From Lachnospiraceae bacterium (GTDB taxonomy: Bacteria > Bacillota_A > Clostridia > Lachnospirales > Lachnospiraceae), in the NCBI GenBank assembly GCA_009774465.1, contig VSNT01000033.1, positions 1 through 29,794 on the forward strand: a stretch of 29,794 nt of DNA. The letters are read 5' to 3'. The notes below the pieces were generated by a model. That model did not search any database. It worked only from the letters and a program-made list of their open reading frames with translations, and had not been told where the DNA came from. The position numbers and the translations under genes are program-made. Shown piece after piece: positions 15,213 to 23,650 of the stretch (its first letter is position 1; each line of letters opens with the position of its first letter).

Positions 15213-16265
15213 TTATTTTCCTGATACAAATTCATATGCTGCTTCATAATCATCCCAGGCAATAAACTCATCTAATTTATCAGCAGATACCGGAATAATC
15301 GGCAGTGAGATAAACTGTTCCGGTGTTTTTCCTTCCACCACTGCATCATATAAGTTCTGGAATGTCTGAACTCCCTGAATGGAAACAGGTGCTGTCATAT
15401 TTGCTGCCTCAATGCCATCCTGCAGCATTTTGTAATCATCTGGAGATCCCCCTGTAGATACGATCGGAATATTTTCCATTCCTGCATCCTGCAGTGCCTG
15501 GTAGCATCCCTGCGCCATCATGCCATTGTTTGCAAAAACATAATCAAACTCTTCTCCTGACGCAATCAGATCAGTGGTCACATTATAAGCTTTATCTGTC
15601 AGCCAATCACCATGCAGAGTTGCCGCGATTTCCACTTTATCGCCAAATTCTTCTATTGCACGGTCCACACCCTCCTGATATTTTTCATATACACCTGCCC
15701 CCTGCTGTCCTGCACAGAAAAATACTTTTGCACCAGGATGTACTTCTGAAATATACTTAATTGCTTCATATCCAATCTGATCATATTCGCAGGCAACACT
15801 GGCAATATAATCTCCCGGATCCGCAACGTCCATCTTAAAGTTCTCTACAGTGACCGGAATTCCTGCTTCATTTGCCATCTTTACCAACTGTGCTCCCTGC
15901 TCTGTGGAAATCGGGAAAATAGAAATGCCATCAACGCCCTGCTGAATCAGAGATTCCATTGCTGTCACAGAGTCTTCCAGACTGTTTTTAGAATCTAACA
16001 CAACAGTTTCTACATTTACATCCGCCTGGGTTGCAGCATATTCAAATGCCTTTGCTGAATACTCATTCCAAATATCTGTCATATCATAAGCGATATACCC
16101 AAATGTATAACTGTCTTTCGCCTCTGCATCTGACTCCTGTGCTTCTGTTTCTGCTGCAGGCACCTCCTCTGTCACTGACGGCGCTTCCGGTTCACTTTTA
16201 CCTCCACATGCCATCAACGAACATGCCATTACTGCACTGAGTAATACTGCTGTCATCCTTTTCAT
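15213..16265 (-). CDS. Sugar-binding lipoprotein of a ribose-type ABC transporter
   Basis: A 350-residue substrate-binding lipoprotein of the periplasmic binding protein type I (RbsB/ChvE) family. The signal peptide ends in a lipobox SLMAC with Cys20 as the lipid attachment site. An acidic linker rich in Glu and Ala (about 24-45) is followed by the ligand domain that begins SYTFGYIAYDMTDIWNEYSA. The block DSVTAMESLIQQGVDGISIF is typical of sugar-binding proteins. The start is the ATG preceded by AGGAGG, 14 codons inside the longest frame. The protein sits on the outer face of the membrane and delivers sugar to the permease. The ligand is not readable; inositol, rare aldoses or glycosides would fit the operon. 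Confidence 0.92.
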   Translation of the reverse strand: MKRMTAVLLSAVMACSLMACGGKSEPEAPSVTEEVPAAETEAQESDAEAKDSYTFGYIAYDMTDIWNEYSAKAFEYAATQADVNVETVVLDSKNSLEDSVTAMESLIQQGVDGISIFPISTEQGAQLVKMANEAGIPVTVENFKMDVADPGDYIASVACEYDQIGYEAIKYISEVHPGAKVFFCAGQQGAGVYEKYQEGVDRAIEEFGDKVEIAATLHGDWLTDKAYNVTTDLIASGEEFDYVFANNGMMAQGCYQALQDAGMENIPIVSTGGSPDDYKMLQDGIEAANMTAPVSIQGVQTFQNLYDAVVEGKTPEQFISLPIIPVSADKLDEFIAWDDYEAAYEFVSGK

Positions 16266-16299
16266 TTTTTGTCCTCCTGTAATTTTCTTTTCCTTTATC

Positions 16300-16319
16300 A
16301 AAAACACTATTGTGTCTTT
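16300..16319 (-). other. Small intercistronic hairpin before the binding-protein gene
   Basis: On the minus strand AAAGACAC pairs with GTGTTTTT around a 4-base loop, between the isomerase stop and the ribosome site of the binding protein. The T run belongs to the stem, so it is a weak terminator at most; it may tune read-through or RNA decay. Confidence 0.3.
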
Positions 16320-16327
16320 TGAACTGC

Positions 16328-17140
16328 TTATACTGCAAAACCTTTTTCTTTTAAGTACTGATAAGAATCCAATACTGCCTGATTTACCTCATCAATATCC
16401 CTGGCTCCCTCTTTCGTAAACTCAATCTCTATGCTAAAAGGACAGTCATTATTATCCCTTTCAAGATTTTCAAAAATTTTCTGGAAGTTTACCGTTCCCT
16501 TTCCAAGGGCCGGGAAATCCCATTCCTGTTGTCCGCCTCTTTTATCTTTCAAATGCATATATGCAATCTCATTTTTACAGTTTTGCATGTCCTCTTCCGG
16601 TTTTACTCCGCCATAAAAAATTGCGTTTGCTGTATCATAATTGATTTGCACATGTTCAGAATCAATTAAATCGACTATTTCTTTCAAAATCTTTCCATTA
16701 CAATGCTCTCCGTGAATTTCCAATACAAGCATCATCCCTGCATCTTCCAGCAGGGGAATGAGAGATCTGATGTTCTCTGCCAATATCTCATTACCTGTTA
16801 CTTCTTTATCTTCCAGGTGTGCTTCTCCCACAGAGGAAACGATATACTTGCATCCAAAAAATCTTGCCAGTTCTATGTTTTCCATAAAATCCTGCAGTCT
16901 TTCTTTATCCATTAGATTACAATGCCCACTTAACGCAAAAGGTATGATAGAAAGCTCCTGCATTTTCTTCTTTAGGCCGACAAGATAAGCAAATGACTGT
17001 GTTGGAAAAACATGCTCAGTCCATCCCTTCGTTGCCGTCAGCTCAATATAGCGAAAGCCCGCTTTATATATTCCCTCCAATGCTTCTTCTATGGAATAAC
17101 CATGATAGCAATTTGAATTAACGCCTATAATCCGTTTCAT
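16328..17140 (-). CDS. Sugar phosphate isomerase/epimerase family protein (operon B, proximal)
   Basis: A 270-residue TIM-barrel protein of the xylose isomerase-like superfamily. The probable metal ligands sit in VLEIHGEH, QINYDTAN, AYMHLKDKRG and SIEIEFTKEG. It is the second gene of the operon, 28 bases after the ROK repressor. Related proteins include hydroxypyruvate isomerase, IolE/IolH, YcjR and tagatose epimerases, so a keto-sugar epimerase or inosose dehydratase step is possible. Ribosome site AGAGAGG precedes the ATG. The role within the pathway is inferred only from the neighbours. Confidence 0.82.
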   Translation of the reverse strand: MKRIIGVNSNCYHGYSIEEALEGIYKAGFRYIELTATKGWTEHVFPTQSFAYLVGLKKKMQELSIIPFALSGHCNLMDKERLQDFMENIELARFFGCKYIVSSVGEAHLEDKEVTGNEILAENIRSLIPLLEDAGMMLVLEIHGEHCNGKILKEIVDLIDSEHVQINYDTANAIFYGGVKPEEDMQNCKNEIAYMHLKDKRGGQQEWDFPALGKGTVNFQKIFENLERDNNDCPFSIEIEFTKEGARDIDEVNQAVLDSYQYLKEKGFAV

Positions 17141-17168
17141 GCCTGCATTTCCTCTCTGCCCAATTTGC

Positions 17169-18368
17169 TTAATATAGGAATAATTTATCTGTCATATCTT
17201 CTAAAAATTTATAATGCATATCCATATAATACTTTGCGGCTCCCTGTAAAAGAGCTTCTTCTTTCAGTCTGGTGAATCGAATATCAACCTTGGAAACAAA
17301 TTGCTGGAAGCCTGTTGCCCTGACATTCTTTTGCAGTTCCTCCAAAAAAATATCTCCCAGTTTTCTGCCCATACCTCCGATTACAACACTTTCCGGATTA
17401 AACATGGCAATCAGATTGCTCAGTGCATAACCTAAATCAATTACCAGGGAATCTATAATTCTCAGGGCGCCCTGATTTCCTTCCGCTGCCAGGTTCCCCA
17501 CATCCTTAAAAAGAATTGGAGCATATTCCTGAAATATTTCTTCCGCATTGCACTCTTTTGCTATTTGGGGAAGTGCAAGTTCTCCAATACGATGTTCCAG
17601 ACAGCCTCTGTTTCCGCAAACACATTTTTCACCATTCCTGTCCACTGAAAAATGTCCAAACTGGGTTCCCATACCAGTGGCTCCCTTGAGAATATTTCCT
17701 TCATAAACCAGTGCCGCACCAACACCTTCATTCATATTCAAATATACATAATTTCTTCCCTTCATATCTCCGAAGGCATTTTCCGCATAAGCAAGACATG
17801 CTGTATCATTAAATACGGACAAAGGGTACTCCTGTATCCTGGTTCTCAGTTCCTGAATCACCTTTTGTTTTTCATCCAGCGAAAGAACCATAGAAATAAT
17901 TTCTTCCGCTTCACTGTCTATCATACCCGGAACTACCAGACAAATCCCCAGCACCTTTTTATTTCCGCACCTTTGTTCAATACATTCCTTGACCTGTTTT
18001 TCAATTTGAGCGGCATAGTTTTCCCCTGTCTTAACTTCGGTTTCATTCACATGCTCTACTTCAAAAGAAGAAGTCACAATTGCTGTTTCTAAAATCCTTT
18101 TCCTCCAATTGATTACCAGAAAACAGTTTCCTTCGCTGTTTACTACCAGACTATTAGGCTTTCTGCCCTGTCTGTTACTTTCCACACTGCCTTCGTCTGT
18201 AATATAGCCTTCCTGAATCAGTTCATCAACCAGAGCAGATACCGTCGTTTTACTCAAATTTGTAATATTGGCCAACTGGATTCTCGAAATACCCGGATCA
18301 GCATTAATTAGCATATAGATATTTTTCTTATTTATGGCTTTTATTGTTTGCTGACTATATACTCCCAT
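17169..18368 (-). CDS. ROK-family transcriptional repressor (NagC/XylR type)
   Basis: A 399-residue repressor: an N-terminal winged helix-turn-helix (about residues 8-65, with ISRIQLANITNLSKTTVSAL) and a ROK sugar-kinase-like effector domain. The ROK zinc motif is complete as CVCGNRGCLEH, with the upstream His in QFGHFSVD. A sugar or sugar phosphate probably acts as inducer. It is the first gene of the operon and probably controls itself and the genes that follow; a ROK-like operator overlaps its promoter. The start was moved 13 codons inward to the ATG with GGAGG 6 bases upstream. No sign that it is a true glucokinase, given the DNA-binding domain. Confidence 0.92.
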   Translation of the reverse strand: MGVYSQQTIKAINKKNIYMLINADPGISRIQLANITNLSKTTVSALVDELIQEGYITDEGSVESNRQGRKPNSLVVNSEGNCFLVINWRKRILETAIVTSSFEVEHVNETEVKTGENYAAQIEKQVKECIEQRCGNKKVLGICLVVPGMIDSEAEEIISMVLSLDEKQKVIQELRTRIQEYPLSVFNDTACLAYAENAFGDMKGRNYVYLNMNEGVGAALVYEGNILKGATGMGTQFGHFSVDRNGEKCVCGNRGCLEHRIGELALPQIAKECNAEEIFQEYAPILFKDVGNLAAEGNQGALRIIDSLVIDLGYALSNLIAMFNPESVVIGGMGRKLGDIFLEELQKNVRATGFQQFVSKVDIRFTRLKEEALLQGAAKYYMDMHYKFLEDMTDKLFLY

Positions 18369-18435
18369 ATCTTGCCTCCAAACAGTCTGAAAAACCATTT
18401 TAAACATATAGCTTCCAGACTTTTTTCTCTTTTAT

Positions 18436-18463
18436 TGTATACCCTCGTTATTTAGTTTGTTCA
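18436..18463 (-). promoter_or_regulatory. Likely promoter of catabolic operon B
   Basis: On the minus strand TGAACA (-35, 18458-18463), a 16-base spacer and TATACA (-10, 18436-18441). The match is moderate, but the ROK-like operator covers the -35, which supports it. Confidence 0.4.
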
Positions 18464-18476
18464 GCGACCTTACTAA
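18452..18476. promoter_or_regulatory. Candidate ROK/XylR-type operator
   Basis: A 25-bp site beginning TTAGTTTGTT and ending ACTAA. Bacillus-type XylR operators have the same half-site (TTAGTTTGTT) and the same overall span, ending ACAAACTAA. The right arm is weaker than the left. A perfect 12-bp palindrome, CTAATTAATTAG (18473-18484), overlaps its right end. Position over the -35 suggests repression. Confidence 0.45.
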
Positions 18477-18544
18477 TTAATTAGAGACTAACATATTTGC
18501 ATAATAAATGCAATATTTTTTTATATTTTTTTTTATTTTTGAAA

Positions 18545-18575
18545 GTAAAAAACACCAGCCATTTCTGACTGATGC
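18545..18575 (-). terminator. Terminator of the D-2-hydroxyacid dehydrogenase gene
   Basis: On the minus strand GCATCAGTCA and TGGCTGGTGT pair over 10 bp (with G-U pairs) around a GAAA tetraloop, followed by TTTTTT. It starts about 10 bases after the stop codon. Confidence 0.88.
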
Positions 18576-18585
18576 TTTACAGCTT

Positions 18586-19545
18586 TTATAAATTTACTAT
18601 ATTTCTATCCCTGCCATTTAAAAAGGCTTCGATATTTTTACAGGTCTCAAGCACACACCTTCTTCTTGCTTCCGTGCTTGCCCAGGCCAGATGAGGGGTG
18701 ATGATCAGTTTGCTGCTGTCTTTTATTTTACTCAAGGGATTCGATTCCTTCATAGGCTCCGTACCTGTTACATCAAGGCCTGCTCCTGCAATATACCCTT
18801 CTGTCAAGGCGGTATAAAGATCTTCGTCATTTACCACGGGACCTCTTGCAACATTCACTAAAACAGCAGTTTTTTTCATTTTTCTCAGTGCTTCCAAATG
18901 AATCAGATTTCTGGTTCTTTCACTTAACGGACAGTGAAGTGACAAAAAATCTGATTCCTTAAGCAGGGTATCAAAATCAACTCTCTCATATTCCGTGCAG
19001 GTACTTTGCCCGGATGCGGAATAAAAAATAACCCTGCAGCCAAAAGCCCTGGCAATTCCCGCCACTTTTCTTCCAATATTTCCCATGCCAACAATCCCCC
19101 AGTTCTTTCCGGAAAGCTCCGTAAAGGGAATATCAAAATTTGAAAAGCGGTCCTGCGACGCATATGCGCCGGATTTTACATATTCATCATAATGGCGGAG
19201 CTTTTCCAGTACATAAAAGCACAAGGCAAAGGTATGCTGTGCCACTGCATCTGTGGAATAATTCACCACATTGGCTACCTTAATTCCCCTGCTTTTGCAG
19301 TAAGCAAGGTCAACATTATCATAACCCGTTGCAAATTCACAAATCAATCTTACATCAGGTGCATCTTTCAATGTCTCTTCATTTAAAGGCGCCTTGTTGG
19401 CAATGATAATTTCCGCGTCTTTTATTTTTTCCTTCACATCAGCTGCCGTCGTATTTGGATAGGAGGTTACATCTCCAAATGCACTTATTTCATCTACAGA
19501 TGTGTCAAGCCCCACACTGTTTCTTTCCAAAATGACTATTTTCAT
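18586..19545 (-). CDS. D-isomer-specific 2-hydroxyacid dehydrogenase
   Basis: A 319-residue NAD-dependent dehydrogenase of the glycerate/lactate/phosphoglycerate dehydrogenase family. The Rossmann motif is GMGNIG (153-158); catalytic residues are Arg234 (NVARGP), Glu263 (GTEP) and His285 (ITPHLAW). The protein is complete and has no ACT domain, so it is closer to hydroxypyruvate reductase (HprA) or D-lactate dehydrogenase than to SerA. It lies between the two catabolic operons, with its own terminator and a probable promoter, and may reduce a 2-keto acid formed in sugar catabolism. GGGAGA precedes the ATG. The exact substrate is uncertain. Confidence 0.88.
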   Translation of the reverse strand: MKIVILERNSVGLDTSVDEISAFGDVTSYPNTTAADVKEKIKDAEIIIANKAPLNEETLKDAPDVRLICEFATGYDNVDLAYCKSRGIKVANVVNYSTDAVAQHTFALCFYVLEKLRHYDEYVKSGAYASQDRFSNFDIPFTELSGKNWGIVGMGNIGRKVAGIARAFGCRVIFYSASGQSTCTEYERVDFDTLLKESDFLSLHCPLSERTRNLIHLEALRKMKKTAVLVNVARGPVVNDEDLYTALTEGYIAGAGLDVTGTEPMKESNPLSKIKDSSKLIITPHLAWASTEARRRCVLETCKNIEAFLNGRDRNIVNL

Positions 19546-19577
19546 GTATCTGTCTCCCTGCCTTTTTATTTCCTTTC

Positions 19578-19583
19578 ATTATA
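19578..19583 (-). promoter_or_regulatory. Possible -10 box of the 2-hydroxyacid dehydrogenase gene
   Basis: A perfect TATAAT on the minus strand, 32 bases before the start codon, with only a weak -35 (TTCAAA at 16 bases). The gap to the esterase gene (79 bases) is AT-rich and has no clear terminator, so read-through from operon A is possible too. Confidence 0.35.
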
Positions 19584-19624
19584 TAAAAATAATTTTCATT
19601 TGAACAGATATTATATTCACAATT

Positions 19625-20437
19625 TTATAGAGAGGTTGCATCTACTGCCCATGCAAGGGCTTTATTAATGTGTCCGTTCCATATATACCACTCGTGGGTG
19701 CCCGGTGTTTCTTCATAGTAAAAAGATGCGTTTTCTTTTTTTAAAAATTTGTTAAGCGCCCTGCTGTGTTCCAGCACAAAGTCCTCTGTTCCGCAGGTCA
19801 GATAAATGTCAGGAATTTCTTCTTTGTCTTTTTTCAGCCTTTGATAAAGTATTTCCAGGTTTACCTCTGACTGCAGTAATTCTTTTGGCGAACCAAACAT
19901 GGTGTTACAATAATCCTTCGTCATGCCATTCTCAAGAAAGAAATTTTTCTGTTCATTGTAACCATAGCATACAATTCCAGGCGCCATAGATAAAATCTTA
20001 CTGAATGTTTTATGGTTGCGCATTCCCAAATACAGGGCGCCAAAGCCTCCCATTGAAATTCCACCGATAAAGGTATCTTCTCTTTTGTCTGATACTGCCC
20101 GAAAGGTATCCCTTGTATAGTTTACGAATTCTTCCGCCACAAATTGTTCATAATAAGCTTCTCGTTTTTTGCTGTCAAGGTAAAAAGAATTTTCACCTGC
20201 CGGCATAAATGCAGCTACATTATATTTAAGGCAAAAAGTTACAATCTGTGTGTAATGAAGCCAGTCCGTGTGTCCTCCTGAATAACCTGACAGAAGATAA
20301 ATTGTCTTCATTGGTCTTTTGTAACATTCGGAAATGCACTCGGGATGAACTGCCGCCCCATCTGTGGGTAAAATTCCTGTTGCAGGCACATAACGCCCTA
20401 ATTTTTCAGAATAAAAATTAAATTCAAAAACTGCCAT
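19625..20437 (-). CDS. Esterase D/EstA-like alpha/beta hydrolase
   Basis: A 270-residue serine esterase of the putative esterase (PF00756-like) family. The nucleophile is Ser128 in GGISMGG; Asp219 (CGTEDF) and His248 (GTHEWYIW) complete the triad. YLLSGYSGGHTDW near residue 47 supplies the oxyanion region. No signal peptide is seen, so it is cytoplasmic. Members include tributyrin/acetyl esterases and S-formylglutathione hydrolases. At the end of a GH65-phosphorylase operon, removal of acetyl or other acyl groups from the imported sugar is a reasonable inference. The ribosome site GGAGGAAAA is supplied by the end of the structured repeat at 20444-20578. Confidence 0.85.
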   Translation of the reverse strand: MAVFEFNFYSEKLGRYVPATGILPTDGAAVHPECISECYKRPMKTIYLLSGYSGGHTDWLHYTQIVTFCLKYNVAAFMPAGENSFYLDSKKREAYYEQFVAEEFVNYTRDTFRAVSDKREDTFIGGISMGGFGALYLGMRNHKTFSKILSMAPGIVCYGYNEQKNFFLENGMTKDYCNTMFGSPKELLQSEVNLEILYQRLKKDKEEIPDIYLTCGTEDFVLEHSRALNKFLKKENASFYYEETPGTHEWYIWNGHINKALAWAVDATSL

Positions 20438-20443
20438 TTATTA

Positions 20444-20578
20444 TTTTCCTCCATGCCGGAGCTGTTTTTGCGAAGGCCGCGAGCCAAATTTGAAATTTGG
20501 CTCTGCGATATCAAGTTTGTGGCTCCGGCACAAACTCGTGGTTTAAAAATCAGCACATCAGTGTGATTTTTAAACCTT
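20444..20578 (-). repeat. Structured intergenic repeat, copy 2 (before the esterase)
   Basis: A 135-bp near copy of 7509-7642, in the same orientation relative to the downstream gene. Its first minus-strand hairpin reads GGTTTAAAAATCA/TGATTTTTAAACC: compared with copy 1 a G-C pair has become T-A and a terminal G-T has become G-C, so pairing is kept. The last hairpin is CTCC/GGAG with one more loop base. TTTTCCTCC occurs at both ends (20444-20452 and 20577-20585), which could be a 9-bp target duplication. Confidence 0.8.
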
Positions 20579-20632
20579 TTCCTCCAATTCTTTTGTATAA
20601 CTTCTATAAGCCAAACCCAGTCTGCCCTGATT

Positions 20633-21298
20633 TTAAAAACCACTCTCCTGCCAATTGCCGTCTGCAGCAAGAGAAAAAATATCCGAAAACTTATGTATTG
20701 GATAATCTGTTTTCTCATAAGCTGCTGCATCACCAAGTCCGGCACAGGGAAATCCTCCTGCTATAGCCGCATCTATTCCAGATCTGGCATCCTCTACTAC
20801 CAGACACTGCCCCGGTTTACATCCCAAATATTCTGCTGCCTTTAAGAATACTTCTGGCGCCGGCTTTGAGCGACTAATATTATTTCCGTCAGAAATTGCA
20901 TCGAATATTTCCAGCAATCCAATTTTCTCTAAAATAAAACGCGCATTTTTGCTGGAAGAGCCGATTGCTATCCCTATGTTTCTTCTTTTCAGCTCATTTA
21001 ATGTCTCTGCTACCTCCTCTGAAACATCTTTCGGTGACATTTGGCAAAGCAGATTTCTGTAAATATTATTTTTCTTTTCTGAAAGCTTCTGTTTTTCTTC
21101 TTCTGTCATATTTCCCTGATATTGTTCCAAAATGATCTCAAGACTTTCCATCCTGCTTACGCCTCTTAATCTGTCATTAATGGCTTCATCAAAATATACT
21201 CCAATTTCATCAGCAATCTGCTTCCATGCCATATAATGATATTTGTCCGTATGGCAGATCACTCCGTCCAGATCAAAAATTATTCCTTTATACTGCAT
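20633..21298 (-). CDS. pgmB: Beta-phosphoglucomutase (HAD family)
   Basis: A 221-residue HAD-superfamily phosphomutase that converts beta-glucose 1-phosphate to glucose 6-phosphate. The nucleophile and acid/base are Asp9 and Asp11 in FDLDGVICHTD; GSSSKN (113-118), Lys145 in RSKPAPEVF and Glu169/Asp170 in VVEDARSG are the other motifs. The cap domain has the RGVSRMESLE segment typical of beta-PGM. It follows the GH65 phosphorylase gene by 30 bases, the classic pairing, because inverting GH65 phosphorylases release beta-glucose 1-phosphate. Cytoplasmic. The ribosome site (AGAGGA) is rather far from the ATG, at about 11 bases. Confidence 0.93.
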   Translation of the reverse strand: MQYKGIIFDLDGVICHTDKYHYMAWKQIADEIGVYFDEAINDRLRGVSRMESLEIILEQYQGNMTEEEKQKLSEKKNNIYRNLLCQMSPKDVSEEVAETLNELKRRNIGIAIGSSSKNARFILEKIGLLEIFDAISDGNNISRSKPAPEVFLKAAEYLGCKPGQCLVVEDARSGIDAAIAGGFPCAGLGDAAAYEKTDYPIHKFSDIFSLAADGNWQESGF

Positions 21299-21328
21299 AT
21301 CATTTTCATTCCTCTCTACCCATCTAAA

Positions 21329-23620
21329 TCATTCATCCTTCTGTGTTTTATACAGCCTGATTTCATCCTCCACCAGCACAGGTCTGCCATATAAATGAAC
21401 TTCTACCGGCTTCCCTTCCAGTCTGTGAATCCGGCAGCCTTCTTTGTCAACCTTGACTTCCAGTCTCGTTCTCTGATACTGAAAGCGGAATTGATAGCTT
21501 TTCCACTTATCCGGTATGCGGGGAGATAAATATAATCCTGACTCTTTGATTCTCAAACCTGCAAATCCGTAAACAATGGCCATATAATTACCTGCCATAT
21601 TTGCTGTGTGGATTCCGTCTTTTGTATTTTTGTGTGTGTTAAATAAATCCAGCTTCGCCGACTCTCCAAAGTAGTCATAAGCCTTCTCAACCATTCCAAG
21701 TTTTGCCGCCATAATGCTGAAAATACAGGTAGAAAGAGAAGAATCATGAGTTGTCACGCCCTCATAATATAAAAAGGAGCTGCGTATGGTGGAAAGCTTT
21801 TGATAATCCTCTAAAATAAAGTGTGCCAATACGGTATCCGCCTGTTTGCACACCTGTTTCCGGTAAAGCGCAAGGGGATGATAGTGGAGTAAAAGAGGAT
21901 AATTTTCTTTCGGTGTATTGGCGAAATCCCATTTCTTTTTCTTTAAAAAGGAATCATCCTGGGGATTAATGTCCAACTCCTCGTCATAGGGGAGGTACAT
22001 GTTCTCTGCCGCCATCTTAAATTCATCTATTTCCTCCGGCTGGAAATTTATTTTTTTGCATAATGCTTTCCATTTTCCTTCCGCCATTAATAATTCTTTA
22101 CACTTCACCGCCCATTCCAGATTGTATTTGGCAAGCAGATTTGTATAATAATTGTTGTTCACCATACAGGTGTACTCATCCGGTCCGGTTACATCCTGAA
22201 TGTGAAACTGTCCATCCACATAATTTCCCACATCCGCCCAGAGACGGGCGGTTTCCAGCAAAATTTCTGCTCCCTGCCCGCATAAAAATTCCATATCATT
22301 TGTGGCTAAATAGTAGGACGCCACAGCATAGGCAATATCGCCGCTGATATGATAAGCCGCGGTGCCTGATGGAAAGTAGCCGGAACATTCCTCTCCGTTT
22401 ATGGTTCTCCAGGGGTATAATGCTCCCTTTTTATGCCCCAGCTTTCTGGCATTCTCCCTTGCCTGATTCAATGTCCCGTACCGGAAGGAAAGCAATGCTT
22501 TTGCAAGTTCCGGCTGAGTAATGGTAAAGCAGGGGAGCGCATACATTTCCGTATCCCAGAAAAAGTGACCTTCGTACCCTTCTCCGCTTAATCCTTTTGC
22601 CGCCATATTGCTGTAACGGTCTTTGCCTGCGGACTGTAAAAGTGCATACTGATTATAGTGAACAGCACTGTTCAGCTCCTCGTCGCCTTCTATTTCCAGA
22701 TTGCTTTTCTCCCAATAATCCGAAAGGTATTCTTCCTGTTCGCGGTAAAGTTCCTCCACCGGCTGCCGCATTACATTTCTTAAGCCTTTTTCCGTTTCTT
22801 CTTCCGGATTTCCACATCTGATGGAATCTGAAAACCAACTGTACTTATTAAATCGCAGAGTTTTTCCTTTTACTGATTTTCCCGTTATTTTATGTATTAC
22901 TTTTTTGTCTTTTACAACTGTCTGCTTCTCAAAGCCAGCAGGAACCCCATGTCCTACTCCACTGCACAGGCTAAGTCCGGATCGGGACGTTTTCGCCAAA
23001 ATCAGGGAAATATCATCCTGACAGCGGGGTGTGCCTGCAAACAAATACTGTGTTTTTTCTCCTGCCACCCTCGGATCTGACGGATCACAGAAATTTTCCA
23101 CTTCTCCAATGTGTGAAGAAATAAGACATACTTCTCCCTCATAATTGTGGCAGGTCAACGTTATTTCCTGCAAAAAAAGAGGAAGTGTTACAAAAGATGT
23201 CATCCTGCAAAACTGTAATGAAATTTCTTTTCCTTCCGGTGAAACCCATGCTATTTTCCGCAGAGTTACGCCTTTCTTTAAATCAACAGACCTTTTTACT
23301 TCTTTTACAGTTCCGTGAAACAGGGAAAACTGCTCGTCTCCCAGCCAGATTTCCACACTTTGGGTATCTGCAACGTTAAGCATGGTCTGCTTTTTTTCAA
23401 TCAGACCGCAAAGGGCTTCCGCCTGCTTCATATCCGTAATGTCGTAGAATCCATTGATATATTGTCCTCTGATACTGGTATATTCTGCCGGGTATCCTTC
23501 CTCGTAAGCGCCTCTTACTCCAATGTAACCATTTGCATTGTGAAAAATAGTTTCACCCAGCAAAAGCGCTTCCTGGCTTTTAGCATTTCCCTCTATCTCA
23601 TAAAAAAACTGCTTTTCCAT
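21329..23620 (-). CDS. Glycoside hydrolase family 65 disaccharide phosphorylase
   Basis: A 763-residue inverting phosphorylase that splits an alpha-glucosidic disaccharide with phosphate to beta-glucose 1-phosphate plus the other sugar. The N-terminal beta-sandwich is followed by an (alpha/alpha)6 barrel. Glu482 in VTGPDEY is the general acid; FWDTEMYALP (354-363) is the glucose-binding block, and TTHDSSLS (623-630) is the phosphate site, marking a phosphorylase and not a hydrolase. The acceptor loop reads YPWRTINGEECSGYFPSG, unlike the ECHNEWE-type loop I recall for maltose phosphorylase, so kojibiose, nigerose, glucosyl-rhamnose or another linkage is more likely than maltose. No signal peptide: cytoplasmic. 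It precedes pgmB. Confidence 0.92.
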   Translation of the reverse strand: MEKQFFYEIEGNAKSQEALLLGETIFHNANGYIGVRGAYEEGYPAEYTSIRGQYINGFYDITDMKQAEALCGLIEKKQTMLNVADTQSVEIWLGDEQFSLFHGTVKEVKRSVDLKKGVTLRKIAWVSPEGKEISLQFCRMTSFVTLPLFLQEITLTCHNYEGEVCLISSHIGEVENFCDPSDPRVAGEKTQYLFAGTPRCQDDISLILAKTSRSGLSLCSGVGHGVPAGFEKQTVVKDKKVIHKITGKSVKGKTLRFNKYSWFSDSIRCGNPEEETEKGLRNVMRQPVEELYREQEEYLSDYWEKSNLEIEGDEELNSAVHYNQYALLQSAGKDRYSNMAAKGLSGEGYEGHFFWDTEMYALPCFTITQPELAKALLSFRYGTLNQARENARKLGHKKGALYPWRTINGEECSGYFPSGTAAYHISGDIAYAVASYYLATNDMEFLCGQGAEILLETARLWADVGNYVDGQFHIQDVTGPDEYTCMVNNNYYTNLLAKYNLEWAVKCKELLMAEGKWKALCKKINFQPEEIDEFKMAAENMYLPYDEELDINPQDDSFLKKKKWDFANTPKENYPLLLHYHPLALYRKQVCKQADTVLAHFILEDYQKLSTIRSSFLYYEGVTTHDSSLSTCIFSIMAAKLGMVEKAYDYFGESAKLDLFNTHKNTKDGIHTANMAGNYMAIVYGFAGLRIKESGLYLSPRIPDKWKSYQFRFQYQRTRLEVKVDKEGCRIHRLEGKPVEVHLYGRPVLVEDEIRLYKTQKDE

Positions 23621-23650
23621 TTTTCCTAATTCCTTTCTTGTACCTGCACA

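Noticed and set aside
20398..20745. Open frame overlapping repeat copy 2, the end of pgmB and the start of the esterase gene
   Set aside because: It runs through the structured repeat and two real genes in another frame; the related frame in copy 1 ends early and shared codons change amino acids.
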